Positions 43,902-52,610 of a DNA stretch of 64,000 nucleotides are shown in pieces. Position 1 is the stretch's first letter. Each line of letters opens with the position of its first letter. Position numbers and translations under genes: made by a program. The stretch comes from Delftia acidovorans. GTDB lineage: Bacteria > Pseudomonadota > Gammaproteobacteria > Burkholderiales > Burkholderiaceae_C. The notes under the pieces were generated by a model. It did not search any database. It saw only the letters and a list, made by a program, of their open reading frames with translations, and was not told the DNA's origin. The stretch spans positions 1 to 64,000 of the forward strand of contig JAITUC010000011.1 of the NCBI GenBank assembly GCA_031286585.1, given 5' to 3'.

Positions 43902-45415
43902 TGATCAGGACAGGCACCCAGTACCGCGACTCGATCCGCGATGGCCGGCGGGTCTGGATGAACGGCGAGCGCGTCAAGGACGTGACCACCCACCCCATGT
44001 TCAAGCCGCTGGTGGACATCCGCGCACGCATGTACGACCTGCAGCACCAGGCAGCACTGCGCGATGCCCTCACCTACGACGAAGGCGATGGCGAGCGCCA
44101 CGCCATCGCCCACAAGCTGCCGCTGACGCGCCAGGACTGGTGGGACAAGCGCCGCGCCACCGACCTGCTGCTGGAGGACATGGGCGGCGTGGTCATGCGC
44201 GTGGGCGACGAAAGCGTGGGCGAGATGTGGTCGCTGTTCGACGGCCAGGACGTGCTCAACGAGCTGGATCCGCGCTTTTCCTCCAACATCCGCACCCACA
44301 TCCGCCGCGTGGTGCGTGGCGACCTGTTCCACGTATCGGCCAACACCGACCCCAAGGGCGACCGCTCGCGCCTGCCGCAGGACCAGGACCCCGACGTGCT
44401 GCTGCATGTGGTGAAGGAGACCGATGCAGGCGTCATCGTGCGCGGCGCCAAGTACGAGACCGCCGCCGCCTACGCCAACCAGGCCTTCACCAAGCCGGGG
44501 CTGGCGCACTGGGGGGACGCTGCGCAGTCCGAATACGCCATAGGCTTCATCTGCGACCTGGGCGCGCCCGGCCTGCGCTTCATCTGCCGCCCGGGCCTTG
44601 CCGCACGCGCATCGGCCCAGGACCATCCGCTGAGCCATCGCTTCGACGAAGTGGACGCCATCGTGGTCTTCGACGACGTGCTGGTCCCCTGGGAGAACGT
44701 GCTGTTCTACCGCCACACCCGGGCCGCCCATTTCCTGCGCGACACATTGCACCGCTACTCGGCCTTCACCTTCCTTCAGCGCAGCCTGAAGCTGGCCGAC
44801 ATGCTGATAGGCACGGCCCTGCACAACGCGCGCCAGACCGGCGTGGACAGGCTGCAGGCCGTGCAGGACAGGCTGGCCCGGCTGGCCTGCTACCGCGAAG
44901 GCATCAACGCCCACCTCACGGCCGCCATTGCGCTGGCCGAGCGCAGCCCGGCCGGGCTGATGATGCCCAACCAGTCCCTGCTGTTCACGGGACGGTCGCT
45001 GGCCACCAGCCAGCTGCACGACATGATGAACACCGTGCGCGAGCTGTGCGGCGGCCAAGTCTGCCTGACGCCGGACCACGCCAGCTTCGAGAACGAGGAA
45101 ACCGGCCCCTGGCTGCGCAAGTTCTACACCCTAGCCCCGCAAGGGCAGGCCGACGACCGCCGCAGGCTGCTGGCCTATGCGCGCGACCTGCTCGACTCGG
45201 ACCACGCCGGCCACCGGCTCAGCTTCCAGCTGTTCGCGCAATGCCCGCCCTACGCCCAGACGGCGGCCGTGTACCGGCACTTCAACTGGGATGCGCCGCT
45301 GGACTTCGTGGGCAAGTCCGCCGGCCTGTCGGACAGCGTGAAGGCCGCGCAGGCACCGGCCCAGGGCGACGGTGCGGTGGCGCAATGGTTTCGCAATCAC
45401 AACGCCAGCGACTGA
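43901..45415 (+). CDS. 4-hydroxyphenylacetate 3-hydroxylase (HpaB) family flavin monooxygenase
   Basis: A 504-residue HpaB-family protein. It starts RTGTQYRDSIRDGRRVWMNGERVKDVTTHPMFK, the usual beginning of the family, and continues with an acyl-CoA-dehydrogenase-like fold (FDEVDAIVVFDDVLVPWENVLFYRH; LCGGQVCLTPD). The family hydroxylates phenols using FADH2 from a separate reductase. ATG 43901 was preferred to an in-frame start five codons upstream inside the binding-protein gene. No HpaC-type reductase gene is seen in the locus. The cysteine ligands of 4-hydroxybutyryl-CoA dehydratases are not evident, so an oxygenase is likelier. Confidence 0.87.
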   Translation: MIRTGTQYRDSIRDGRRVWMNGERVKDVTTHPMFKPLVDIRARMYDLQHQAALRDALTYDEGDGERHAIAHKLPLTRQDWWDKRRATDLLLEDMGGVVMRVGDESVGEMWSLFDGQDVLNELDPRFSSNIRTHIRRVVRGDLFHVSANTDPKGDRSRLPQDQDPDVLLHVVKETDAGVIVRGAKYETAAAYANQAFTKPGLAHWGDAAQSEYAIGFICDLGAPGLRFICRPGLAARASAQDHPLSHRFDEVDAIVVFDDVLVPWENVLFYRHTRAAHFLRDTLHRYSAFTFLQRSLKLADMLIGTALHNARQTGVDRLQAVQDRLARLACYREGINAHLTAAIALAERSPAGLMMPNQSLLFTGRSLATSQLHDMMNTVRELCGGQVCLTPDHASFENEETGPWLRKFYTLAPQGQADDRRRLLAYARDLLDSDHAGHRLSFQLFAQCPPYAQTAAVYRHFNWDAPLDFVGKSAGLSDSVKAAQAPAQGDGAVAQWFRNHNASD

Positions 45416-45548
45416 AGGCTGCCGGGGCGCGACCGCTGCACAATGCAGGCGCCTTGCGGGAAGGGCCTCTTGCAGCGCGACCCGCCGCTTGGTCAACTAC
45501 GCGGCAGGCCACCCTGGCCGCCCTCCCCCTCTCCACCGCTTGCACACC

Positions 45549-46499
45549 GTGCTGACACGACTGACCTTCAGACAATTGGAATACTGCGTGGCAGCGGGCG
45601 AATTCGGCAGCATTGCCGAGGCCGCCAACCGCATCCACGTCTCGCCCTCGTCCATCTCATCGGCCATCACCCAGGTAGAGGCCGAGCTGCAGGTGCCGCT
45701 GTTCGTGCGCCACCACGCGCAGGGCCTGTCCGTCACGCCTGCAGGCGCCGAAGTCCTGCGGGAAATCCGCGGCCTGCTCGACCAGGCCATGGCCTTGTAC
45801 GACGTGGCCAGCAGCGCGCAAAGCCAGGTGCGCGGCCCCGTGCGCGTGGGCTGCTTCACCACGCTGGCGGCCATGGTCGCTCCCGAGCTGTGCCAGGGAT
45901 TCGCGCGCGCCCACCCCAAGGCCACGGTCACCCAGATCGAGGACCACCAGGAAGGCCTGATCCACAAGCTGCGCACCGCGCAGATCGATGTCGCCATCAC
46001 CTACGACCTGCTGGTGGCCGAATCGGACATCTCCTTCGAGCCCCTGGCCCAGCTGCCGCCCATGGTCATCGTCAGCGAACTCAACCCGCTGGCCAACCAC
46101 CGCTCTACCACGCTGGAGGCGCTGGCCCAGTTGCCCATGGTCCTGCTGGACCTGCCCCTGAGCCGTGAATACTTCATGTCGCTGTTCCGCGAAGCCGGCG
46201 TCTCGCCCCTGATCGCGGCCCGCAGCGCCAGCCCCGACGTGGTGCGCTCCCTGGTCGCCAACGACGTGGGCTACTCCCTGGTCAACGTGCGCCCGCGCAA
46301 CTCCCACGCGCTGGACGGCAAGAAGATCGTCAACCTGCACCTGAACGGCAACCACCGTCCCATGAAACTGGGCCTGGCCTGGGCCCGCGAACAAAAGCCC
46401 CGCCACGTGGTGGAAGCCTTCATGCACCGCTGCCGCAGCTTCATCTCCAATGAATACATTCCGGGGATGACGGCGCCTGGGCGCGGGGAGGCGAACTGA
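45549..46499 (+). CDS. LysR-family transcriptional regulator of the transport/hydroxylase locus
   Basis: A 316-residue LysR protein with helix-turn-helix FRQLEYCVAAGEFGSIAEAANRIHVSPSSISSAITQVEAELQVPLF and an effector domain (VRVGCFTTLAAMVAPELCQGFARAHPKATV). The start is taken as GTG 45549; a TTG nine bases upstream is an alternative and no ATG fits. It follows the hydroxylase by 133 bp in the same direction and is the probable regulator of the divergent liv operon. The subfamily resembles regulators of aromatic and nitrile or amide catabolism. Confidence 0.87.
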   Translation: MLTRLTFRQLEYCVAAGEFGSIAEAANRIHVSPSSISSAITQVEAELQVPLFVRHHAQGLSVTPAGAEVLREIRGLLDQAMALYDVASSAQSQVRGPVRVGCFTTLAAMVAPELCQGFARAHPKATVTQIEDHQEGLIHKLRTAQIDVAITYDLLVAESDISFEPLAQLPPMVIVSELNPLANHRSTTLEALAQLPMVLLDLPLSREYFMSLFREAGVSPLIAARSASPDVVRSLVANDVGYSLVNVRPRNSHALDGKKIVNLHLNGNHRPMKLGLAWAREQKPRHVVEAFMHRCRSFISNEYIPGMTAPGRGEAN

Positions 46500-46542
46500 G
46501 CGAAGCGCGGACTGGATCAGGGAGCCTGTCCCCTATCAGGCA

Positions 46543-47103
46543 TCAGGCCGTGCTCTTGCGCACCTCGTAATGCAGCACGGCCATGCCCCCGCCAATCTGC
46601 CGCACGGACAGCAAACGCAACACCGGATGCAGCACCCGGCGCGGAAACAGCGGCTTGCCCCGGCCCAGCGTGGCCGAGCCAACGCTCAGGATCATCTCGT
46701 CCAGCAGGCCCGCGTCGTAGAACTGGCCCGCCAGGTCCCCGCCCCCCATGATCCAGAGATTGCGCCCCCCGGCCGCCGCCTGCATCTGCGCATGCACGGC
46801 ACGCACATCACCGCTGACAAACCGGATATCGGCGCCCGGGATACCAGGCAGCGCACGGCTGGAAAACACCCAGGCTGGCTGCGTATACGGCCACGCCGCC
46901 CCGGTCTCCTGCGCCACCGTATCCGCGTGGCGCAGCATCCATTCGTAGGTGGCGGAACCCATGGCCAGCGCACCCACGCCGGCAATGAACTCCGGGTAGC
47001 CCGTGGCCTGCATGTCGCCCAGCGGGAACAGCCAGTCCAGGGAATCGTCCTCGGTGGCCAGGAAGCCGTCGAGGGAGGTGGCGGCGAAGTATTGAGTGGT
47101 CAT
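46543..47103 (-). CDS. Dihydrofolate reductase / RibD C-terminal-domain family protein
   Basis: A 186-residue single-domain reductase: FAATSLDGFLATEDDSLDWL at the N terminus, the GSATYEWM segment, WIMGGGDLAGQFYDAGLLDEMILSVGSATLGRG (nucleotide-binding part), ending in LHYEVRK. Such proteins bind NADPH, but the substrate is usually unknown; they are distinct from the folate enzyme and from the two-domain RibD. ATG 47103 starts at the conserved fold. It is convergent with the LysR gene. Confidence 0.85.
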   Translation of the reverse strand: MTTQYFAATSLDGFLATEDDSLDWLFPLGDMQATGYPEFIAGVGALAMGSATYEWMLRHADTVAQETGAAWPYTQPAWVFSSRALPGIPGADIRFVSGDVRAVHAQMQAAAGGRNLWIMGGGDLAGQFYDAGLLDEMILSVGSATLGRGKPLFPRRVLHPVLRLLSVRQIGGGMAVLHYEVRKSTA

Positions 47104-47411
47104 GGGGGCATGGTAGCCAGGCAGGCGCGTTTCCTGCTCGGCCAGCCGGCGCTGTTGCGCCGCATGTTCTTGAGCTCTTCCCAACGCAGCAGCAGTTGCA
47201 GGCATGCCACACAAGGGCACAGGCGATCATTGTCGATGCAGCACAGGTTCAGGATTGTGATTGAGCACCTGCGCCGGAACCTGGCCTGGATGCTAGAGTA
47301 CAGCAATCGTGCAACAAAGCGTATCCGGCGCACTGCGATGCACTGCCTCGCCGTCTCCCTTCAAGGAGCGATCTTTGCCGACGCGAGCAGCCGCCCATTG
47401 CGCAGCCCACA
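47104..47411. other. 308-bp intergenic region
   Basis: No supported gene or RNA. It must hold the promoters of the minus-strand reductase and the plus-strand unknown membrane protein. Short AT-rich patches occur near 47220-47320, but no clear -35/-10 pair or repeat is seen. Confidence 0.4.
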
Positions 47412-48641
47412 ATGAACAACAACAGGCCGCCCAACATCCACCCCCATCTGGCGCGCTTCACCTGCGACGGCGAGCGGGCACACCATCAGGTGCTCACGAA
47501 CCGCGTAAGCACGGTCACCCCGGGCGTCATCACCGCAACGTCGGATGGCTACGGCGGCATCCATGTCCACCAGACCCTGCACGAAACGGTAAGCCATCAG
47601 GCGGCGGGCACGATCGCCCGGCACTACGCCAGTTTCGTTTCGGACGACGGCCGGTCGGTGGAACTGGAGGTCACAGCCAGCGGGACGTACGACCCTACGC
47701 TCTACCTCTGGCTGGATCAGGAGTTCTGGATCTTCCAGACCGCGTCCATGCCCGAGCCCTGCGTCATCATGGGCAACGTACCAGGCATTGCACTGGATGC
47801 GCCGCACTATCCGTCGATGCACAAAGGCATGCCGCTCAGTTCCGACGCCGCGAGGCAGAACATCCAAACGGCGCTTTTCGACTTCCGCGCCTTCTTCCAA
47901 CGCATCGGCAAGGGCTCACCGCGCAGCCTGCTGGGCTCCGACCGGCTTCAGAACGTCATGGCCGCGGCCAAGGCCGAGTCGGCACAGCGCCACGGCAACA
48001 CGGCCTGGCCGAGCGCGCAGGCAGGGCCGGTGGACCGTTTTCTGCCGGTGGCCGTGACGGCACCGAATGCTTTTGCTCCCAGGCAGACAGTGGGTGGGCA
48101 GATCAACACGCGCTGGCTGGGGCTGGGCATTGCGCTGGGCCTTGGCGTGTACTTCCTGCTCGGAAATACCATCACGCATGCCGTCTTGAGGGCGACCGGC
48201 ACAAGCTCTGTCTTCTTCATGACCTCTGCCGGCGGATTGCTCGTCCAATTGGCACTCTATGTGGGCCTGTCCCTCGCGGTCCTGATGCTGTTCATGAAGC
48301 CTCTGGTGAAGAAGCCCTTCGTGTTCGACGAAGACGCATTTTTCGAGACGATCAACGCCCCCTACCACCCCGAAGCCAAGGTCGGCCTGGTCATGAACGA
48401 CCTCCCCAGGTCGTTCGGCAAGAAGACAGAAGCCTTCAACGCGGCCGAGCTGGCCGACCACATGCGGCTGCGGGCCCATGAGAAATGCGATTTCCGCTTC
48501 AGGAGCCATGAAGAGCTCGTACGCATGCTGCCCGCCACCAAGCTGTCGGACCAGGAAGCCGCAGCCCTGCTGGCCGAAATCGCCGCCGTCAAACTCCCGC
48601 TGTCATCCAAGACTCCATGCCAACCGTCCATAGCAAACTGA
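47412..48641 (+). CDS. Unknown protein with two central transmembrane segments
   Basis: A 409-residue protein of no family I recognise. Residues 1-225 are soluble with beta-prone stretches (DGYGGIHVHQTLHET, LYLWLDQEFWIFQTA). Two hydrophobic helices lie near 233-255 and 268-292 (WLGLGIALGLGVYFLL; LLVQLALYVGLSLAVLMLF). The remainder, 300-409, is soluble and charged, with helical segments. There is no signal peptide, so both soluble parts should face the cytoplasm, joined by a hairpin. It overlaps the next gene by 25 nt, so the two are almost certainly made together. Confidence 0.7.
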   Translation: MNNNRPPNIHPHLARFTCDGERAHHQVLTNRVSTVTPGVITATSDGYGGIHVHQTLHETVSHQAAGTIARHYASFVSDDGRSVELEVTASGTYDPTLYLWLDQEFWIFQTASMPEPCVIMGNVPGIALDAPHYPSMHKGMPLSSDAARQNIQTALFDFRAFFQRIGKGSPRSLLGSDRLQNVMAAAKAESAQRHGNTAWPSAQAGPVDRFLPVAVTAPNAFAPRQTVGGQINTRWLGLGIALGLGVYFLLGNTITHAVLRATGTSSVFFMTSAGGLLVQLALYVGLSLAVLMLFMKPLVKKPFVFDEDAFFETINAPYHPEAKVGLVMNDLPRSFGKKTEAFNAAELADHMRLRAHEKCDFRFRSHEELVRMLPATKLSDQEAAALLAEIAAVKLPLSSKTPCQPSIAN

Positions 48642-49054
48642 CCGAGTTGAACCACATCGCACGCGCCACCAAGGGCCGGTTCAAGGTCAACAAGGCACTG
48701 ACCATCAGCGGGATCGTCCTGGGCCTGCTGAGCCAGATCATGAGCGCGCTGACCATTCTTATTCTTCCCGCCATCCTGCTGGTGGTGGGCGGTGTGGTGC
48801 ATGGTCTGGTCTTTCGCAAGAGCAGGGAACAACGTACAGCTCTCAGACAGATGGCCCTTCTGCGCCAGGCAGTGGAGGAGCAATGGGCTGCTCAGGGGTT
48901 TGAGGGTGCCGACCTGCGAAAGCTCCGGCAAAGCTACGACGACAGGATCAGGAAGATGGAATATGACAGCGCGCTGCAGCAGCGATTTCAGGCGCTGTGC
49001 CGCGAGGCCGGCCTTGCGGGCGCAGGCATCATGGCCGACCAACGTCTGCTATGA
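48617..49054 (+). CDS. Unknown small membrane protein
   Basis: A 145-residue protein. Residues 26-66 form a pair of hydrophobic helices (ALTISGIVLGLLSQIMSALTILILPAILLVVGGVVHGLVF), followed by a charged, coiled-coil-prone tail (REQRTALRQMALLRQAVEEQ). It starts within the 3' end of the upstream unknown gene in another frame (25-nt overlap). The family is not recognised. The tandem arrangement suggests a two-component membrane complex. Confidence 0.65.
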   Translation: MPTVHSKLTELNHIARATKGRFKVNKALTISGIVLGLLSQIMSALTILILPAILLVVGGVVHGLVFRKSREQRTALRQMALLRQAVEEQWAAQGFEGADLRKLRQSYDDRIRKMEYDSALQQRFQALCREAGLAGAGIMADQRLL

Positions 49055-49178
49055 GCGCTGTTCGGCCTGCGCGCACGCGGTGAACGCTTGCGCGAGGCAC
49101 GGCAGGCGCAGACCGCAGTCACCCCCTGTTCACTGACGAGGCCATGCAGCCATGGTCCACGGATCGCACGCTGCCGTC

Positions 49179-50513
49179 TCAGCCCGCCAGGCCGGCGACC
49201 AGCTGCCGCACAGTCCGGGCACTGGCGCCCTTGCCGGTGATGGCCACCGCGGGAGGGTGGGCCAGCATGCGTTCGAAGACGCTGCGCACTTCCTCGGCTC
49301 CGATGCCATCGATCATCGCCAGCGTCTCGGCCACGGACGTCACCCTGCCATGGGCGAAAAGGTCCTCTACAGCCCTCTCCATGGTGGCGTAGGTCCGCTC
49401 GCCCGCACGTACCCGCGATACCGCCAGCTGGTTCTTGGCCCGTTCCAGATGAACGGGGTCGATGCCGGCCGCCTGGGCGCGCAGCAGGCTGCCTGTCGCG
49501 GCCACCAGCGCTTCGAGCTTGTCCGGGGTCGTGACGGCATGCACGATGAAGTTGGCCCACACGTCACCGCCCTCCATCGCCGCATAGGCGGTGTAGGCCA
49601 GCCCGAGCCGTTCACGCACGGTATCGACCAGGGGCGACGACATCCCTTCGCCCAGCACATGGGCCGCCAGCGAGGCCACGAGGCGCGCACGCTGCGAGTG
49701 CTCGCCCTGCGATTCATCAAACACCAGGGGATAGGCCAGGTTCACGAACACCTGGGACACCTGCGTGAAGCGCCGGGCCAGGGACTGCCCCACATACTTT
49801 GCGGGCTGAGGGGGCAACGCCACAGCGGGATCGGCCGACGCAGGCATGCCGGCGAACAGCTGCGCCGCCTGCTCCAGCCAGGCCGGGACATCGAAGTTTC
49901 CGGCCGCGACGACGACGGTCTTTTCTCCCACGTAATGGGTTTGCACATGGCGCACCAGATCCTGCCGCGTGAAGCCTTCGATATTGGCCACCGTGCCGAT
50001 CACAGGCATGCCCATGGGGTCATCGCCCCAGATGGCGCGGTCCAGGAGATCACCGGCGCTGTCTTCCGGGTCTTCTTCGTACTCGATGGCTTCCTGCCGG
50101 ATCACCTCCAGCTCCCTTTGCAATTCATGCTCGGGAAACACGCTGTTCAGCACAATGTCCGCCGTCATGCCCAGCAGGGCCTGCGCATGCCAGCCAAGGC
50201 CGGTCATGAAATAGCCCGTGATGTCCTTTCCAGTGAAGGCGTTGACCTCCGCCCCCAGCCGCTCCGCATCCAGGTTGATCTCCTGCACGGAACGCGTGTG
50301 CGTACCCTTGAACGCCATGTGTTCCAGCACATGGCTGATGCCGTTGCTGGTGGAGGTCTCGTCGCGGGAGCCCACGCGCAGGAACACGCCCACGCTGACG
50401 CTCTGCAAGTGCGGCATGGGCAGAGCCAGCAGCCGGACCCCGTTCGGGAGAGTGCGCAAGGCCACAGCAGGCCGCTCCAATTCGGTTGCCGCCAGGGGCT
50501 TTTCTTGAATCAT
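49179..50513 (-). CDS. M16 (insulinase/processing peptidase) family zinc metalloprotease
   Basis: A 444-residue M16 peptidase with the inverted zinc motif H61-V-L-E64-H65 (HVLEHMAFKGT) and the distal glutamate near residue 141 (VIRQEAIEYEEDPED). The second half is the inactive M16 C-terminal domain. No signal peptide is visible. M16B enzymes often come as active/inactive gene pairs such as PqqF/G or YmxG; here only one gene is present. It is expected to clip peptides or unfolded proteins in the cytoplasm. Length is typical for M16B. Confidence 0.88.
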   Translation of the reverse strand: MIQEKPLAATELERPAVALRTLPNGVRLLALPMPHLQSVSVGVFLRVGSRDETSTSNGISHVLEHMAFKGTHTRSVQEINLDAERLGAEVNAFTGKDITGYFMTGLGWHAQALLGMTADIVLNSVFPEHELQRELEVIRQEAIEYEEDPEDSAGDLLDRAIWGDDPMGMPVIGTVANIEGFTRQDLVRHVQTHYVGEKTVVVAAGNFDVPAWLEQAAQLFAGMPASADPAVALPPQPAKYVGQSLARRFTQVSQVFVNLAYPLVFDESQGEHSQRARLVASLAAHVLGEGMSSPLVDTVRERLGLAYTAYAAMEGGDVWANFIVHAVTTPDKLEALVAATGSLLRAQAAGIDPVHLERAKNQLAVSRVRAGERTYATMERAVEDLFAHGRVTSVAETLAMIDGIGAEEVRSVFERMLAHPPAVAITGKGASARTVRQLVAGLAG

Positions 50514-50663
50514 GGGCTATTGTCGTCGCGCTCCAGCGGATGCGCAGGGCAGCCCTCTTCAGCCCTCTTTCATGTGCCTCTGCTCAAAGCTGCGGGGAGC
50601 TCGGCCGCAGCCCATGCACCACCAGCAGACAACAGGGCGGACAAGGCGCGACGGCGCTGCGCG

Positions 50664-51806
50664 CTACCCCACAAAGCGGCGGAACGACGCCCGGTAGTCG
50701 ATGGGCTCCAGATGCAGCCGGTCTGCCAGTGGCCCGTTCAGGATGTAGAGCTTCGGTTCCTCCCGGAACTGAAACACCCGGTAGAGATGGAAGGCATCCC
50801 CTGCCTCTGCTGCGAAATCCAGCTCGTTGCGGCTGATGATGAAGGACGAAGCATGCCCACCATTGGTGGTCTTGACCTCGATGAAGCGATGCTTGCCGGG
50901 CCGTTCATGCGAGAGGATGTCATAGCCAGTCCCGTCGCCGAGCCGATCAGAGACCCAGTCCAGTTGCTGGAAAAGCTCCGGATACCCGGCATCGGCAAGT
51001 CGTCGCTGTTCGAATCCGATTACCCACTGCTCTCCGGCACGACCGAGATGCCGGTTGGCTTCATCACGCTGGGCCCAGTTCGTCTTGCGCGGAAGTCTGA
51101 CCTTGGCGCCGTCTTTCGCCAACTGCGCCACTGTCTCCAGCGAAGGCGGTTCAACCACAGAGGCATGAAAGCTTTGCTGATCAGACGTCTTGACCTCCTC
51201 CATCGCATCCACCAACTGGGAAACCAAGCCCGGCTGCTCCAGGACGAACTGCTGCACCGCCTGCCGCAATAGAAGCTGAGCATTGCTCCGGGGCTTGTAG
51301 CCGCAGATGAAGGGCAGTTCCAAGTCATGCAAGACGGCGCTGATGTTCTGGAACTTCAGCTCCACTGATCCCTTGCTGCGCCTACGCAGCCGCTGGCGCA
51401 GCTGCGCATTGAATTCGGTCTTGGTATAGCGCTGCTGCGCCGCCTCCAGCCCCAGCATCTCGAAATACGACGCAACCGTCGCCTGCACTTCCTCGGGGGT
51501 CCAGTCTTCACCAATGCGCACGACCTCGAAGCCCAGACGCTGCAATCGAGGAACGACGGTGGCCTCTCCACCGGAGAAATCAGTCGGCTTAAGCGGTCCC
51601 TCTTGCGGGAACTGATGGCCGAACGCAGCTCCGACGATGGCCTTGGAGTCGCATAACTGCCCGGTTCTTGCATTGCGAACCAAGAAATCGCGCGATTTTC
51701 CAAACCCGTATCGAACCAGAAATGCCGTTCGGCCAAGGTGTGAAAACTCGTCCATCGCCGCCTGAACGGCCGCAGGACTCTGAAGGCGAGAAAGATCGGC
51801 AGCCAT
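50664..51806 (-). CDS. DUF3883 / PD-(D/E)XK nuclease-like protein, type IV restriction-like
   Basis: A 380-residue protein. The N-terminal half (about 1-105) resembles the DNA-recognition head seen in ScoMcrA-like and other modified-base-dependent endonucleases (FLVRYGFGKSRDFLVRNARTGQLCDSKAIVGAAFGHQFP). The C-terminal 110 residues are DUF3883 with a PD-(D/E)XK-type core: D296 in GYDIL and E310-V-K312 in FIEVKTT. It probably cuts foreign or modified DNA, but this is inferred. It is a single gene followed upstream by AT-richer non-coding DNA, a setting typical of mobile defence genes. Confidence 0.72.
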   Translation of the reverse strand: MAADLSRLQSPAAVQAAMDEFSHLGRTAFLVRYGFGKSRDFLVRNARTGQLCDSKAIVGAAFGHQFPQEGPLKPTDFSGGEATVVPRLQRLGFEVVRIGEDWTPEEVQATVASYFEMLGLEAAQQRYTKTEFNAQLRQRLRRRSKGSVELKFQNISAVLHDLELPFICGYKPRSNAQLLLRQAVQQFVLEQPGLVSQLVDAMEEVKTSDQQSFHASVVEPPSLETVAQLAKDGAKVRLPRKTNWAQRDEANRHLGRAGEQWVIGFEQRRLADAGYPELFQQLDWVSDRLGDGTGYDILSHERPGKHRFIEVKTTNGGHASSFIISRNELDFAAEAGDAFHLYRVFQFREEPKLYILNGPLADRLHLEPIDYRASFRRFVG

Positions 51807-52107
51807 CAGCGTCTGGAAGGAGCCGCCTCAGCAGGATGAATATCCATGGGACATGCGCTGCAGTAGCACTAGCAAATTGCAAAGAAATGATACTTTATGT
51901 TACCGCAATGTACCCACTTTGGCCGCGACCAGACTGCCTTTAATTGGAAACATCCGTTCTCGATACCCTGCGCACACGTGCTCGGGGCATCAACACCGAG
52001 TGCCGGCGCTCGCAGCGGAGGCGCCATGGCGGGTCAGCATTGCAGGCCAGACATCCGCTCGGCCGAGCAGCAATTCGGGCAACAATCCGTTCTAAAAGGG
52101 TCTGGAT
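51807..52107. other. 301-bp intergenic region, locally AT-rich
   Basis: There is no supported gene. The part 51860-51960 is clearly richer in A/T than the surrounding DNA and probably contains the divergent promoters of the DUF3883 gene and the MazG-like gene. AAAAGGG (52095-52101) is the ribosome site of the latter. Confidence 0.4.
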
Positions 52108-52482
52108 GTGGACAAATGTCTGATTGATGTAAAGGGCGCGGCACACGCGCTGAGGCAGTTTGCACAAGAACGGGAGTGGCAGCAGTTCCATTCCCCCAAG
52201 AATCTGGTCATGGCTCTGTCGGGCGAGGTGGGAGAGCTGACCGAAATCTTCCAGTGGATGACCGAGGCCGATTCACTTTCGGCCGCTTCGCATCCTCAAA
52301 CCGCCTCTGCAGTGCGCGACGAACTGGCCGATGTCGCCCTGTACCTCATTCGACTGGCGGACGTGCTGGGCGTGGACCTCGACGCAGCCATCGCCAGCAA
52401 GCTGGCCGCCAACGCCGCCAAATACCCGGTTGAAGCGTCGCGGGGCGTCAGTACCAAGTACGACCGGTTGCCCAAGCCATGA
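52108..52482 (+). CDS. MazG-like nucleotide pyrophosphohydrolase (RS21-C6/dCTPase type)
   Basis: A 124-residue all-helical NTP pyrophosphatase. The metal motif is E-x-x-E in SGEVGELTEIFQW and E-x-x-D in DELADVALYLIRLAD. The small single-domain form resembles XTP3-transactivated protein A / RS21-C6, which hydrolyses dCTP or modified dNTPs. The start is GTG 52108, with AAAAGGG about 7 bases upstream; the family similarity begins ten residues later. It may clean the nucleotide pool, or act with the neighbouring nuclease in defence, though no direct evidence links them. Confidence 0.85.
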   Translation: MDKCLIDVKGAAHALRQFAQEREWQQFHSPKNLVMALSGEVGELTEIFQWMTEADSLSAASHPQTASAVRDELADVALYLIRLADVLGVDLDAAIASKLAANAAKYPVEASRGVSTKYDRLPKP

Positions 52483-52540
52483 ACGTCCATCAGGCCGAAA
52501 GACACAGTTCCTGATCGAATGAGCAATGGCAGGTGGGCAG

Positions 52541-52566
52541 AAAAAAGCCCGCATTGATGCGGGCTT
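52541..52566 (-). terminator. Rho-independent terminator of guaA
   Basis: AAGCCCGCA (52545-52553) and TGCGGGCTT (52558-52566) form a perfect 9-bp stem with a 4-base loop. Read on the minus strand the stem is followed by a T run, about 45 bp after the guaA stop. Confidence 0.85.
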
Positions 52567-52610
52567 GTGGTGGAAATGCCAGGAAGTTCCAACAGTTTCC
52601 TATTGCGAAA

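Noticed and set aside
46511..46540. GCCTGTCCCC motif shared with 15658-15667, considered as a dispersed repeat
   Set aside because: Only a ten-base match at two sites; too short in GC-rich DNA to call a repeat family.
47104..47411. Considered as an RNA gene or small coding gene
   Set aside because: No tRNA-like fold, no conserved frame and no ribosome site were found.
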